Positions 24,712-32,549 of a DNA stretch of 34,896 nucleotides are shown piece by piece (the stretch's first letter is position 1; each line of letters begins with the position of its first letter). The translations under genes and the position numbers were made by a program. The notes beneath the pieces are model-generated. The model was not told where the DNA came from and made no database searches. It saw only the letters and a program-made list of their open reading frames with translations. The stretch is from Methanospirillum sp. GTDB taxonomy: Archaea > Halobacteriota > Methanomicrobia > Methanomicrobiales > Methanospirillaceae. The stretch spans positions 1 through 34,896 of the forward strand of contig NZ_JAJRBM010000103.1 of the NCBI RefSeq assembly GCF_028679455.1, given 5' to 3'.

Positions 24712-25269
24712 TTATGACAGTTTAAATAATGGGACCGAGGGCTGCATACTCTTCACATCACTTGAGTTGAACTTCGTTGAAGGCTGCATGCTCTTCACGT
24801 CGCTGGAGTTGAACTTCTCGGAAGGCTGCATGCTCTTCACGTCACTGGAGTTGAACTTCTCGGAAGGCTGCATACTCTTCACGTCACTGGAGTTGAACTT
24901 CTCGGAAGGCTGCATACTCTTCACGTCACTGGAGTTGAACTTCTCGGAAGGCTGCATACTCTTCACGTCACTGGAGTTGAACTTCGTTGAAGGCTGCATA
25001 CTCTTCACGTCACTGGAGTTGAACTTCTCGGAAGGCTGCATACTCTTCACGTCACTGGAGTTGAACTTCTCGGAAGGCTGCATACTCTTCACGTCACTAG
25101 AGTTGAACTTCGTTGAAGGCTGCATACTCTTCACGTCACTGGAGTTGAACTTCTCGGAAGGCTGCATACTCTTCGGGTATAATACATCATCAGCAACGGA
25201 AATGCCAACAATACTTACTATTAAGGCGATTATTACACCCGAAACCATCACCATACTCATACGCTTCAT
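24712..25269 (-). CDS. Secreted protein of tandem 14-residue repeats
   Basis: A 185-aa protein from ATG 25269 with GAGGA eight bases upstream. A signal peptide (residues about 1-27, VIIALIVSIVGISVADD) is followed by ten copies of KSMQPS-E/T-KFNSSDV, an eleventh start KSMQPS, and the ending VPLFKLS. The only residue that varies between units is E or T at position 7 (order E T E E T E E E E T). The mature part is hydrophilic and low in complexity, with many Ser, Lys and Asp, so it may be extended or a linker. It lies between the second and third sheath-like genes on the same strand, suggesting a surface role. No known family recognised. A GTG at 25284 is a possible earlier start. Confidence 0.85.
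   Translation of the reverse strand: MKRMSMVMVSGVIIALIVSIVGISVADDVLYPKSMQPSEKFNSSDVKSMQPSTKFNSSDVKSMQPSEKFNSSDVKSMQPSEKFNSSDVKSMQPSTKFNSSDVKSMQPSEKFNSSDVKSMQPSEKFNSSDVKSMQPSEKFNSSDVKSMQPSEKFNSSDVKSMQPSTKFNSSDVKSMQPSVPLFKLS
24736..25173 (-). repeat. 42-base in-frame tandem repeat array (10 units plus a partial)
   Basis: Ten 42-base units encode KSMQPS(E/T)KFNSSDV, followed by 18 bases of an eleventh. Units fall into two types that differ in a cluster of bases: TCCGAG for the E type and TCAACG for the T type. Other differences are scattered single changes. The unit length is a multiple of three, so gain or loss of units keeps the frame. No spacers are present. Confidence 0.97.
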
Positions 25270-25376
25270 ATCAGGATTCCTCACATAAAGTTGATGGATA
25301 TCCTATTTAATCTTACTATCATGAACAAATAAAAAAACCATCCGATAAAGATTCTTTTCAGAAAACAATCAAAGTG

Positions 25377-25394
25377 CGATGTAAAAGTACATCG
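25377..25394 (-). terminator. Second hairpin downstream of copy 2
   Basis: A perfect 7-bp stem CGATGTA/TACATCG with a 4-base loop, about 45 bases after the copy 2 stop. It may act as a back-up terminator or 3' end stabiliser. Confidence 0.45.
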
Positions 25395-25412
25395 AGGTTA
25401 CCATTACCAATT

Positions 25413-25432
25413 AAAAAAGATCTTAAAAGATC
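25413..25432 (-). terminator. Terminator of sheath-like gene copy 2
   Basis: Directly after the stop, the inverted repeat GATCTT/AAGATC is followed on the minus strand by a T6 run (25418-25413). Confidence 0.6.
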
Positions 25433-25436
25433 AGAG

Positions 25437-26324
25437 TTACACTCTGAATCCTGATTTATACGCGAAACTCTTCTGGAAGTTCTTGATGCCACCAGTTACT
25501 GCAGTACTGTCTTTCCAGATGTTGGTGGCTGCGGTCTTGTTCCAAGTAGCGGTCTTATAATCAGAGGCGGCAGAGCCATCATACCCATAGTTGGTATCAC
25601 CACCATCACGGGCTTCCATGATACTGCCCGCAAACACCGTCTTCACGGTCCCTTCTGCATAACCACTCCCTGAGTTAGTATCAGGAGTAACTGCAATCTG
25701 GTAGTTCAATTCTGCAGGCGTCCCCGCATCAGAAGTTACTGCGCGAATTTGTCCTTTAGTAGAAATCTGAGCGCTATTGATATTGATAAGACTGCTCTTT
25801 GCAGTTACAATATTACAGAAGGCTGGAAGACTATCACCTGCACCAGTCGAGAAAACGCACCTGATATTACCATCACCGCTTGCATAATTCCCAGCTACTG
25901 ATAGAGTATACTCTTCTTCCCCAACCAGATGTGCACCCTCAACACTGGCATAGGTAAGAACTTTCTGGGCTTCAATATTATACAGACCTGTTGACTGATC
26001 CTGTGAGTTGAAATCAAAGTTCTTGTTCATGCTCAATTTCCCACCATTCGTCATGATGGAATCACGGTAGGTGATATCTGCAATCGATTGCGAAGCTCCG
26101 AGAATACCGGTCGGGATCGCTCCAGGTGATCCAATCACCCAGGATAATACGGTATTATCAGATACAAAACCGGTAACATCTATGACTGTACTGATAGAAA
26201 ATACCTGATTTTCAGGGGTCTGATTTGGTAAGCGGTCACCGGCCGCAGAACCCATGAGGGCGATAAAAACCACCAAGACGGCACATATTAATTTTCCATA
26301 TCTCACAATAATTCCCCACACCAT
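25437..26324 (-). CDS. Sheath-like secreted beta-rich protein, copy 2
   Basis: A 295-aa protein with a signal peptide ending near residue 29 (LMGSAAG, then DRLPN), then a mature domain very close to copy 1: FSISTVIDVTGFVSDNT, AIPTGILGA, KNFDFNSQ, EEEYTLSVAGNYA, and two cysteines in RCVFS and AFCNIV, 14 residues apart. The many alternating polar and hydrophobic stretches suggest beta strands. The start is ATG 26324 with a GGGGTG a few bases upstream. I infer export and surface assembly, possibly in the proteinaceous sheath known in Methanospirillum; homology to the characterised sheath protein was not tested. Confidence 0.85.
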   Translation of the reverse strand: MVWGIIVRYGKLICAVLVVFIALMGSAAGDRLPNQTPENQVFSISTVIDVTGFVSDNTVLSWVIGSPGAIPTGILGASQSIADITYRDSIMTNGGKLSMNKNFDFNSQDQSTGLYNIEAQKVLTYASVEGAHLVGEEEYTLSVAGNYASGDGNIRCVFSTGAGDSLPAFCNIVTAKSSLININSAQISTKGQIRAVTSDAGTPAELNYQIAVTPDTNSGSGYAEGTVKTVFAGSIMEARDGGDTNYGYDGSAASDYKTATWNKTAATNIWKDSTAVTGGIKNFQKSFAYKSGFRV

Positions 26325-26478
26325 GCCAGCACCCCGGCATATATGGATACATTATGATCTGGATTATAAGTAGTTTCTTGAACTCAGGAAATGTGCAATT
26401 TGAGGCATAACTTAAGAGTTCAAAACATTCTCTATTTTTAATTTAAGAGAAGAATCACGGAATTAAGACGAGAAATAC

Positions 26479-26513
26479 AAAAAAAGGGAAAACTAAAGAG
26501 TAGTCTTTAGTTT
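26479..26513 (-). terminator. Strong hairpin terminator of sheath-like gene copy 1
   Basis: A perfect 10-bp stem (AAACTAAAGA/TCTTTAGTTT) with a 4-base loop overlaps the stop codon and is followed within a few bases by a T7 run. It is unusually strong for an archaeal gene and suits a stable, abundant mRNA. Confidence 0.8.
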
Positions 26514-27402
26514 AGCTGAGTTTCTGGAAACCAGACTGGTATGCAAATGCCTTCTGGAGAGTCTTGATGCCACCGGTTACAGTGGTAGAATCTTTCCAGG
26601 TGTTGGTTGCTGCGGTCTTGTTCCAGGTTGCAGTCTTGTAGTCTCCGTCTCCACGATCGTCAGTATCTTCTCCGTTACGGTAGTAGTTGGTCTTGCCACC
26701 GTCACGGGCTTCCATGATGCTGCCTGCGAAGACAGTGCTAACAGTTCCTTCTGCAAAGCCGCTACCGGAGTTTGCATCAGGGGTGACTGCGATCTGGTAG
26801 TTCAGAGCTGCTGGAACATCAGCGGTCTCTGCAACTGCGCGGATCTGACCCTTGGTGGAGATCTGAGCGCTGTTTACATTGACAAGGCTGCTCTTTGCAG
26901 AGACAATGTTACAGAATGCTGGCAGGATGCCTCCGTGGTTCTGTGAAAAGACACAGCGGATGTTGTCTGCAGCGGTTGCGTAGTTACCTGCAACGGAGAG
27001 AGTGTACTCTTCCTCGCCAACCATGTGTGCACCTTCGGTGCTGGCGTAGGTCAGGACCTTCTGCTGCTCAATGTTGTACAGACCCTTTAACTGGTTCTGG
27101 GAGTTAAAGTCGAAATTCTTATTCTCGGCGAGCTTTCCACCGTTGGTCAGGATTGCATCCTTAAAGGTTACATCAGCGATTGTCTGACCTGCTCCAAGAA
27201 TACCGGTTGGAATTGCACCTGGACCTGCAATGACCCAGGACATGGTGGTCTTATCATCTACTGCACCAGTGACATCGATTACGGTGTCAATGGAGAAAAG
27301 CTGGTTTTCAGGGGTTGCATTGGGCAGCCTGTCTGCTGCTGCGAACCCGGTGACTGCCACAAGGGCGACCAGTGCAACAATTGCTGCAAATACGAACTTC
27401 AT
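26512..27402 (-). CDS. Sheath-like secreted beta-rich protein, copy 1 (likely main, highly expressed)
   Basis: A 296-aa protein with a clean signal peptide (MKFVFAAIVALVALVAVTG, cut after FAAA) and a mature domain starting DRLPNATPENQ. It shares with copy 2 the blocks IDTVIDVTG, AIPTGILGAGQTIAD, LTNGGKL, EEEYTLSVAGNYA, the cysteines in RCVFS and AFCNIV, and VTGGIK near the end. Expression signals are the strongest in the window: a TATA box, a leader hairpin, AGGAGG six bases before ATG, and a 10-bp hairpin terminator. Codons are visibly more GC-rich than in copies 2 and 3. A major surface or sheath component is the best guess; the function is inferred, not shown. Confidence 0.87.
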   Translation of the reverse strand: MKFVFAAIVALVALVAVTGFAAADRLPNATPENQLFSIDTVIDVTGAVDDKTTMSWVIAGPGAIPTGILGAGQTIADVTFKDAILTNGGKLAENKNFDFNSQNQLKGLYNIEQQKVLTYASTEGAHMVGEEEYTLSVAGNYATAADNIRCVFSQNHGGILPAFCNIVSAKSSLVNVNSAQISTKGQIRAVAETADVPAALNYQIAVTPDANSGSGFAEGTVSTVFAGSIMEARDGGKTNYYRNGEDTDDRGDGDYKTATWNKTAATNTWKDSTTVTGGIKTLQKAFAYQSGFQKLS

Positions 27403-27408
27403 TTATTT

Positions 27409-27414
27409 CCTCCT
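27409..27414 (-). promoter_or_regulatory. Perfect Shine-Dalgarno of copy 1
   Basis: AGGAGG (minus strand), six bases before the ATG at 27402, the best match to the anti-SD in this window. Confidence 0.8.
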
Positions 27415-27421
27415 ACATTTC

Positions 27422-27440
27422 ATGCTGATACTCTCAGCAT
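27422..27440 (-). promoter_or_regulatory. Hairpin in the copy 1 mRNA leader
   Basis: ATGCTGA and TCAGCAT form a perfect 7-bp stem with a 5-base loop, seven bases upstream of the Shine-Dalgarno and near the predicted 5' end (about 27444). A stabilising 5' stem-loop is the likely role. Confidence 0.55.
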
Positions 27441-27467
27441 CAACATAGACACGTTGTCAGTAACGAG

Positions 27468-27477
27468 TTATATATTT
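27468..27477 (-). promoter_or_regulatory. TATA box of copy 1
   Basis: AATATATAA preceded by a purine-rich GAGAA that fits a BRE. It would place transcription start near 27444, giving a leader of about 42 bases. Confidence 0.7.
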
Positions 27478-27523
27478 TCTCAGTTTTAGAAATCGCAAAA
27501 ATAAACTTAAACTGGAATTGAAC

Positions 27524-27529
27524 AAAAAA
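27524..27529 (-). terminator. U-tract after trmI
   Basis: A T6 run on the minus strand, about 20 bases after the trmI stop, separating that operon from the sheath-like genes. Confidence 0.5.
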
Positions 27530-27548
27530 CGGGAGTTTGGAATTTTGA

Positions 27549-28274
27549 TTACTTCCGCATAATCGTGATATACCCGCTATGACAGACACGGGTCGAGGGG
27601 CGTGTCCCTCGTTCACTCCGATCCATATCACGCATAATGCACTCATATGAAGCAGACTCAAAAAACAGGCCATGAGCATTATCATGTGCCAAGATCATCT
27701 GTTCAAAAAAAGGAGTGTAACATACCAGATAACCACCCGGATTGAGTATCGTATGAGCATGGATCACATGTTCTGCTGTCAGACTGAGATCCAGATGAAC
27801 GATATCATAAATCCTGGTTTCCTGAAGAATCTCACCGGTAATAATCTCCAGATTCTCTATCCCGGCCTCCCTGACAGTTACCCTTGCCTGTTGCGCAAAT
27901 TCCTCTTTGCGTTCATATGAAGTAACCTTCCCTGCAACTCCTGCAAAAAATATTGCTGCAATACCACTGCCAGTCCCGGCATCTAGTACCCGGTCTTTTT
28001 TATTCATCCCGGTTAGCCCAATAACGAGGCCAATATCGCGGGGCAACATAGGAGCTCCGGTCCGTTTCGCAAATTCAAAAAAATCGGTAGCCCGGGGAAG
28101 GCGGATGGTAAGTTCCTTTCCGGAATGAGTTTGGATGTTGTCACCGATCTCTTTCCCAATGAGTTGACGAAGATCTACCAGACCCACATCGGTTCCAATC
28201 TTCTCATCACCAGCTTTCACCAGCCATGATTTTCCATACCCGGAGATGAGAACCAGATCAGAGTATTCAATCAT
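27549..28274 (-). CDS. trmI: tRNA (adenine-N1)-methyltransferase TrmI
   Basis: A 241-aa archaeal TrmI, which makes m1A at positions 57/58 in the tRNA T-loop with SAM. It shows an N-terminal barrel domain, LPRDIGLVIGLTGM, then SAM motif I VLDAGTGSGIAA, YERKEEFAQQA and NPGGYLVCYTPFFEQ. The frame begins three codons earlier at a TTG, but ATG 28274 is the normal start; it overlaps the end of the NAC gene by eight bases. It is the last gene of the DHH-PUA-NAC-trmI operon. Confidence 0.92.
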   Translation of the reverse strand: MIEYSDLVLISGYGKSWLVKAGDEKIGTDVGLVDLRQLIGKEIGDNIQTHSGKELTIRLPRATDFFEFAKRTGAPMLPRDIGLVIGLTGMNKKDRVLDAGTGSGIAAIFFAGVAGKVTSYERKEEFAQQARVTVREAGIENLEIITGEILQETRIYDIVHLDLSLTAEHVIHAHTILNPGGYLVCYTPFFEQMILAHDNAHGLFFESASYECIMRDMDRSERGTRPSTRVCHSGYITIMRK

Positions 28275-28608
28275 TTCCGGCAAGTTTCAAAATTGCATCA
28301 GCGATATCACCCTTCGATGTTTCAAGGGTCGATCTGGCCTTTTCTACAGATACGCCCGCCTGCTCTGCGACCAAAATTACATCCTCATCAGGTATCACTG
28401 CAGTTGCCTCTTCAAACCGTGGTTCTCCGGTTATTTGCCAGGTAGTGACACCCTGCATTTTCATGATGGCAACTTCAGCCTGATCAAACACATATCTCCC
28501 TTGCGGAGTGGTGATTACTATCTCCTGAACATCTTCGATTGGACGAACATCCATACCGAGTTGTTTCATCATCTGTTTCATTTTACGGGGATTCATTCCA
28601 GGTATCAT
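28267..28608 (-). CDS. nac: Nascent polypeptide-associated complex protein
   Basis: A 113-aa archaeal homodimeric NAC, a ribosome-associated chaperone. The NAC domain (about residues 30-65, TPQGRYVFDQAEVAIMKMQG) and a C-terminal UBA domain (LVAEQAGVSVEKARSTLETS, ending in AILKLAGN) are both present. The start overlaps the stop of the PUA gene as ATGA, and its end overlaps trmI, so it is tightly embedded in a translation-related operon. Confidence 0.94.
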   Translation of the reverse strand: MIPGMNPRKMKQMMKQLGMDVRPIEDVQEIVITTPQGRYVFDQAEVAIMKMQGVTTWQITGEPRFEEATAVIPDEDVILVAEQAGVSVEKARSTLETSKGDIADAILKLAGND

Positions 28609-29069
28609 TCTTTATCCTCCTGATCTTTTCCTTTTCTTACTGATACAGCAACTCCACATTCAGACAAAAACATCTCTTTTCCGGAGATCATAGCACTTCC
28701 TACTCCCTGTAATGTTCCATCGCCTGATACAACCAGCACCTCATCTCCGGCCTGGATATCCAAAGCAGCATGCATAACATGCTTCGCAAAAACACTCTTT
28801 CCGATCGCTATGTAAGGACAGACATCATCCTGAATCGTGACACGACAACCCGGAGGATTTACTATCTGACACAGGCGTTTTGCCCCGGTAAGTCCAAGGG
28901 TAAGCCTACCATCATGAGCACGGAGGGTGGCAAGTCGCCTGCCATCAAGCATAACCTGACGTACGCCTCCTCTTCTGGAAGTAATAAATCTGCACGATTC
29001 GGGGAACAACTGATTGCCAATGTCTTTTCCAAACTGGTAGTCAGCAAGAATCCGGACTCTTTTGAGCAT
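28605..29069 (-). CDS. PUA-domain RNA-binding protein
   Basis: A 154-aa archaeal protein with a C-terminal PUA domain (about residues 72-148, ending GVGSAMISGKEM and GVAVSVRKG). PUA domains bind structured RNA, and this protein resembles the PUA domain of archaeosine transglycosylase-related proteins. Its start overlaps the DHH gene by 29 bases and its stop overlaps NAC as ATGA. The conserved pairing with NAC suggests a role in tRNA or ribosome maturation; the target is unknown. Confidence 0.85.
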   Translation of the reverse strand: MLKRVRILADYQFGKDIGNQLFPESCRFITSRRGGVRQVMLDGRRLATLRAHDGRLTLGLTGAKRLCQIVNPPGCRVTIQDDVCPYIAIGKSVFAKHVMHAALDIQAGDEVLVVSGDGTLQGVGSAMISGKEMFLSECGVAVSVRKGKDQEDKE

Positions 29070-30441
29070 ATTGCTGCCTTAATATGTGGTTGACTTCTTC
29101 GATAAACTCTCGTTCTGCATCATGTGGAATAAAGGCTCCAGCAGCAATCCGGTGTCCACCACCCGACGAACCATCAAACCGCTCGCATGCGGTACTCAAT
29201 GCCTTCTGAAGATCCACACCTTTATCCACCACTTCCTGCCGGGTCCGCATTGAGATCTTTGTTTTGGTGGGATCCAAAGAGTCCTCGCACATGATCAAAA
29301 TCGGCTTTTCCGGGTTAAGTCGTGACAGGGACATGCCTGCTCCGATCCCAACGATAGTGTCAGGGAACCGATCACCAACATGAATATAGAGGAGGTGTGA
29401 AAGTTCTGACACGCCAGTATCGGTTATATATTCCATTACCTCGCGGATCTTACTCCGGTGGTTTCTGAGCATCTGTTCAGCTTCCCGGAATGCAACAACC
29501 CGATCACCCCGACAGATCTTTCCACCGAGCTCAGGCCTCTTCCACCGCCCGCATGAGTTCAGAAGTGTTGCATATTCAGAGGCATTGCGAAGGGTTGCCT
29601 GCGCCTGATTCTCATCAGGAAAAAGATAATGATCTGCAAATAGCCGATCCAGATTCTTTCCAAAAGCCAGCATCTGATCAATAACGGCACATACCACGGC
29701 CTGTTTGTCCTCAAAAGGAAGAGTTTCCCAAACCGGCCAGCGAGTACCGGATAGTGGTTTTATTCCGATTTTCTCGAGAAAAATCCGTGCACCATCAGGT
29801 ACCTGAGATACTCCGGGAATATCAATATCGTCAGAATAAGCAAGAGCATTTGGCAGTGGTCGGGTGGAAATACCATAGATATTCAAATCATGTTCCCAGA
29901 CTTCAACATTACCATATCCGACACCATCAGCAAGTATTTCATGTGCCGGGCCTGTCAACTTCAGATTCTCCCGGTCCATCATATCACCGATATTACCAAC
30001 AATTGCCAATTTTGCGAGATCACGGTTGATATCATCCATCTCCCGAGCCACTAAGTATGCTACTCCGGCAGCACTCATCTTTTCATACCCATGCAAAAGG
30101 CAGTTCACTTCCAGATAACTGATATCAGCAGGCTGACTCACATGGTGATCGATGATGACAATATCATCCGGGGAGAGGCCTTTTTCCTGAAGCATTGACT
30201 GTTGACCGGACCCGAAATCAGAAAAAATCTTGAGAGATTCATCATCCGGGATCTCATGCAGGGTTAGCGGATCCAATTGTCGGAGGTAGACACTCCTCGC
30301 AGGAATCCCCGCCCTGGATATTGCTTGAGAAAGAATTGATTCACTTGAGATTCCATCTGCATCGATATGAGAGATGACAGTCACTGAATTGCTGGAAAGA
30401 ATTACATCAGCAGCCGACCGTACATCCTGATCAAAACTCAT
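29041..30441 (-). CDS. DHH-family phosphoesterase (RecJ-like, archaeal GAN type)
   Basis: A 466-aa single-strand nuclease-type phosphoesterase. It has the DHH domain motifs SHIDADGIS and IIDHHVSQP, further motif residues in NIGDMMDREN, and a C-terminal DHHA1 domain with SGGGHRIAAGA. Archaeal members associate with the GINS/CMG replication complex or act in RNA decay; the subgroup cannot be settled here. The frame runs up to 30480, but MSFDQDVRSAADVI at 30441 matches the usual family start. No Shine-Dalgarno is visible. Confidence 0.88.
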   Translation of the reverse strand: MSFDQDVRSAADVILSSNSVTVISHIDADGISSESILSQAISRAGIPARSVYLRQLDPLTLHEIPDDESLKIFSDFGSGQQSMLQEKGLSPDDIVIIDHHVSQPADISYLEVNCLLHGYEKMSAAGVAYLVAREMDDINRDLAKLAIVGNIGDMMDRENLKLTGPAHEILADGVGYGNVEVWEHDLNIYGISTRPLPNALAYSDDIDIPGVSQVPDGARIFLEKIGIKPLSGTRWPVWETLPFEDKQAVVCAVIDQMLAFGKNLDRLFADHYLFPDENQAQATLRNASEYATLLNSCGRWKRPELGGKICRGDRVVAFREAEQMLRNHRSKIREVMEYITDTGVSELSHLLYIHVGDRFPDTIVGIGAGMSLSRLNPEKPILIMCEDSLDPTKTKISMRTRQEVVDKGVDLQKALSTACERFDGSSGGGHRIAAGAFIPHDAEREFIEEVNHILRQQYAQKSPDSC

Positions 30442-30574
30442 TAATGTGCATTGGAGATACATGCAGAAAAGGAAGGGCATTCAATGATAGATCGGAATTC
30501 CAATGATGGAAAAATGTGATAGATATAGGAAAATCAGGAAAACTCGACGCAGTGTTTAATTCGATTGATTTATC

Positions 30575-31996
30575 ATGAGATTCTGGGCAGATTTTCAAAA
30601 CATTAAGAGTCATCTTTCCGATGAAGTCATATCTCCTGCTAGAATGCGGGTGATTGATAAAAACGCCATGGCTCTTGGAGTCAGTGATCTGCAATTGATG
30701 GAAAATGCCGGTCATGGTCTCGCAGATATTATCCGGAGTTATCATCCCACATCAGTGCTCATCCTTTGTGGTTCTGGAAATAACGGGGGGGATGGAATGG
30801 TAACTGCACGCCTTCTCGCCCGGGATACTGTAGTGACAGTTCTGTATTATAATAGTCCACATATGTCTGCGGCATGCAGAACTCAACTTTCATCGCTTTT
30901 GTATTGCAGCGTTCAACTCCATGCAATCCGATGTAGAGATGACGTACTCTCCCTACAACACCTCTTCGCACAATCAGATCTTATTCTGGATGCCATGCTG
31001 GGTACCGGGATGGCCGGAGTACTACGTGAACCATACCTGAGTTGTGTACATCTTGCAAATAGTGTAAAAACCACGATCATATCTGCGGATGTGCCAACTC
31101 CAGGAATAAAACCCACAACAGTATGCGCGTTTCATCGGGCAAAGTGTAAAGATGCGGAGGTTATTGATATCGGCATTCCGGTTGCTGCGGAAATCTGTAC
31201 CGGGCCCGGGGATCTTCTCCTAATCCCAAAGCGTGAACAATCCGCACATAAAGGTGTTGGAGGGTCCCTCCTGGTTATTGGTGGGGGCCCATACCAAGGA
31301 GCACCATATCTGGCCGGTATGGCAGCCCTTCGTGCAGGCGCTGACATTGTACGTGTTGCATCACCTTCTCAACTTCAGTTCCCGGATCTGATTCATGAGC
31401 CGGTACAAGGAGACAGGATATCAGTTGATGATACTGAGAATCTTATCAGATTATGCGAACGTTGTGACGTTGTTGTCTGCGGCATGGGACTCGGTTCAGA
31501 AAGTCATGAGGTGGTCAGCGCAATCGCCCCCTACTGTCGAAAGGCAGTATTTGACGCTGACGCCCTGCGCATTCCATCACCAGTAGGAAAAGAGACCATT
31601 TACACCCCACATGCGGGGGAATTTACCCGCATTACCGGAATAAATCCGGGTAACGACATCCTAACTCGGGCAGAAGTTGTTAAAAAAACTGCAAGAGGAA
31701 CAACAATTCTCCTCAAAGGAGAGACAGATATTATTTCAAACGGAGAGCAGATCAGGTTCAACCAGACCGGAACTCCGGCCATGACCACTGGGGGAACCGG
31801 AGATATTCTGGCAGGAGTGTGTGGGGCATTGTTTGTTTCACTTTCTTCTTTTGATGCTGCATGCATCGGAGCGTATGCCTGTGGACGCGCCGGGGAGATA
31901 GTAACAGAAAAGATGGGATACGGGCTGATTGCACAGGATATTCTTTCGGTTATTCCTCAAGTACTGTACCAGAATAATTCAATGGAGAACGAATGA
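30575..31996 (+). CDS. nnr: Bifunctional NAD(P)H-hydrate repair enzyme (epimerase plus ADP-dependent dehydratase)
   Basis: A 473-aa cytosolic enzyme that repairs hydrated NADH and NADPH. The N-terminal epimerase domain (to about residue 215) has LCGSGNNGGDGMVTARLL and DAMLGTGMAG. The C-terminal ribokinase-like dehydratase has GGPYQGAPYLAGMAALRAGAD, TPHAGEFTRI and the nucleotide motif TTGGTGDILAG. Both active sites look intact. The first 18 residues may not be real: the conserved part begins near VISPARM, and no Shine-Dalgarno precedes 30575. moaC starts inside its stop codon. Confidence 0.93.
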   Translation: MRFWADFQNIKSHLSDEVISPARMRVIDKNAMALGVSDLQLMENAGHGLADIIRSYHPTSVLILCGSGNNGGDGMVTARLLARDTVVTVLYYNSPHMSAACRTQLSSLLYCSVQLHAIRCRDDVLSLQHLFAQSDLILDAMLGTGMAGVLREPYLSCVHLANSVKTTIISADVPTPGIKPTTVCAFHRAKCKDAEVIDIGIPVAAEICTGPGDLLLIPKREQSAHKGVGGSLLVIGGGPYQGAPYLAGMAALRAGADIVRVASPSQLQFPDLIHEPVQGDRISVDDTENLIRLCERCDVVVCGMGLGSESHEVVSAIAPYCRKAVFDADALRIPSPVGKETIYTPHAGEFTRITGINPGNDILTRAEVVKKTARGTTILLKGETDIISNGEQIRFNQTGTPAMTTGGTGDILAGVCGALFVSLSSFDAACIGAYACGRAGEIVTEKMGYGLIAQDILSVIPQVLYQNNSMENE

Positions 31997-32460
31997 CAGA
32001 ATTCACACATATCACCGATGACCGGGTTCGCATGGTTGATGTCTCAACAAAAAATGAAGTTAATCGCGAAGCTGTCGCATCGGGAACTATTATATTACGA
32101 CCCGAAACCATCCTGGCAATTACTAGCGGAACAACAGTCAAAGGAAATGTCCTGGCAACTGCGCGGGTGGCAGCAGCGATGGCAATTAAAGATACTTCAC
32201 GGCTCATTCCGATGTGCCATAATATTCCAATTCATGGGATTGATATCGCATTTGAACTGGACGAGATATCCATAACGACGCGTGTGAAGGTGATATCAAG
32301 TGGTAAAACAGGAGTTGAGATGGAGGCACTGGTAGGGGCCAGTACAGCGTTGCTTACGATATGGGATATGGTAAAATCTGCTGAAAAGGATGAGAACGGG
32401 CAGTATCCGGTGACCCAAATCAGAAATATCAAGGTTGATGAGAAACGGAAAGGTAACTGA
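31993..32460 (+). CDS. moaC: Cyclic pyranopterin monophosphate synthase
   Basis: A 155-aa MoaC, which converts the MoaA product to cyclic pyranopterin monophosphate in molybdopterin synthesis, needed for molybdenum or tungsten formylmethanofuran dehydrogenase. Diagnostic motifs are MVDVSTKNEVNREA, LIPMCHNIPI and GVEMEALVGASTALLTIWDM. It overlaps the repair-enzyme gene by four bases (ATGA), an unusual partner for moaC, so coupling seems structural and not pathway-based. Confidence 0.96.
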   Translation: MTEFTHITDDRVRMVDVSTKNEVNREAVASGTIILRPETILAITSGTTVKGNVLATARVAAAMAIKDTSRLIPMCHNIPIHGIDIAFELDEISITTRVKVISSGKTGVEMEALVGASTALLTIWDMVKSAEKDENGQYPVTQIRNIKVDEKRKGN

Positions 32461-32474
32461 CTTGTAAGAGACGC

Positions 32475-32483
32475 CAATAAATA
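32475..32483 (+). promoter_or_regulatory. TATA box of the L15e-rnp3-rnp2-psmA cluster
   Basis: AATAAATAG, about 25-30 bases before a likely 5' end near 32505, just before two hairpins in the leader. Confidence 0.5.
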
Positions 32484-32509
32484 GCAGTGTCCCCCAGATA
32501 ATAAGGAAT

Positions 32510-32549
32510 ACGGGATTTGTCCCGTTAGGTATGTGGCCTGATTTCAGGC
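32510..32549 (+). promoter_or_regulatory. Two tandem hairpins in the L15e leader
   Basis: First hairpin: ACGGGA/TCCCGT with a 4-base loop (32510-32525). Second: GCCTG/CAGGC with a 4-base loop (32536-32549). They fill most of the predicted 60-base leader and end eight bases before the Shine-Dalgarno (TGGAG). A regulatory role is plausible; no protein-binding consensus was recognised. Confidence 0.45.

Noticed and set aside
24736-25173. CRISPR-like regular repeats
   Set aside because: Units are contiguous with no unique spacers, have no dyad structure, and are in frame within a secreted protein gene; no cas genes are nearby.
24767-25288. A plus-strand frame of 173 codons with its own 14-residue repeat (SLELNFSEGCILFT)
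   Set aside because: It is the mirror of the tandem repeat, where a stop-free unit stays open on both strands. It lacks a ribosome-binding site and a signal peptide, whereas the minus-strand frame has both.
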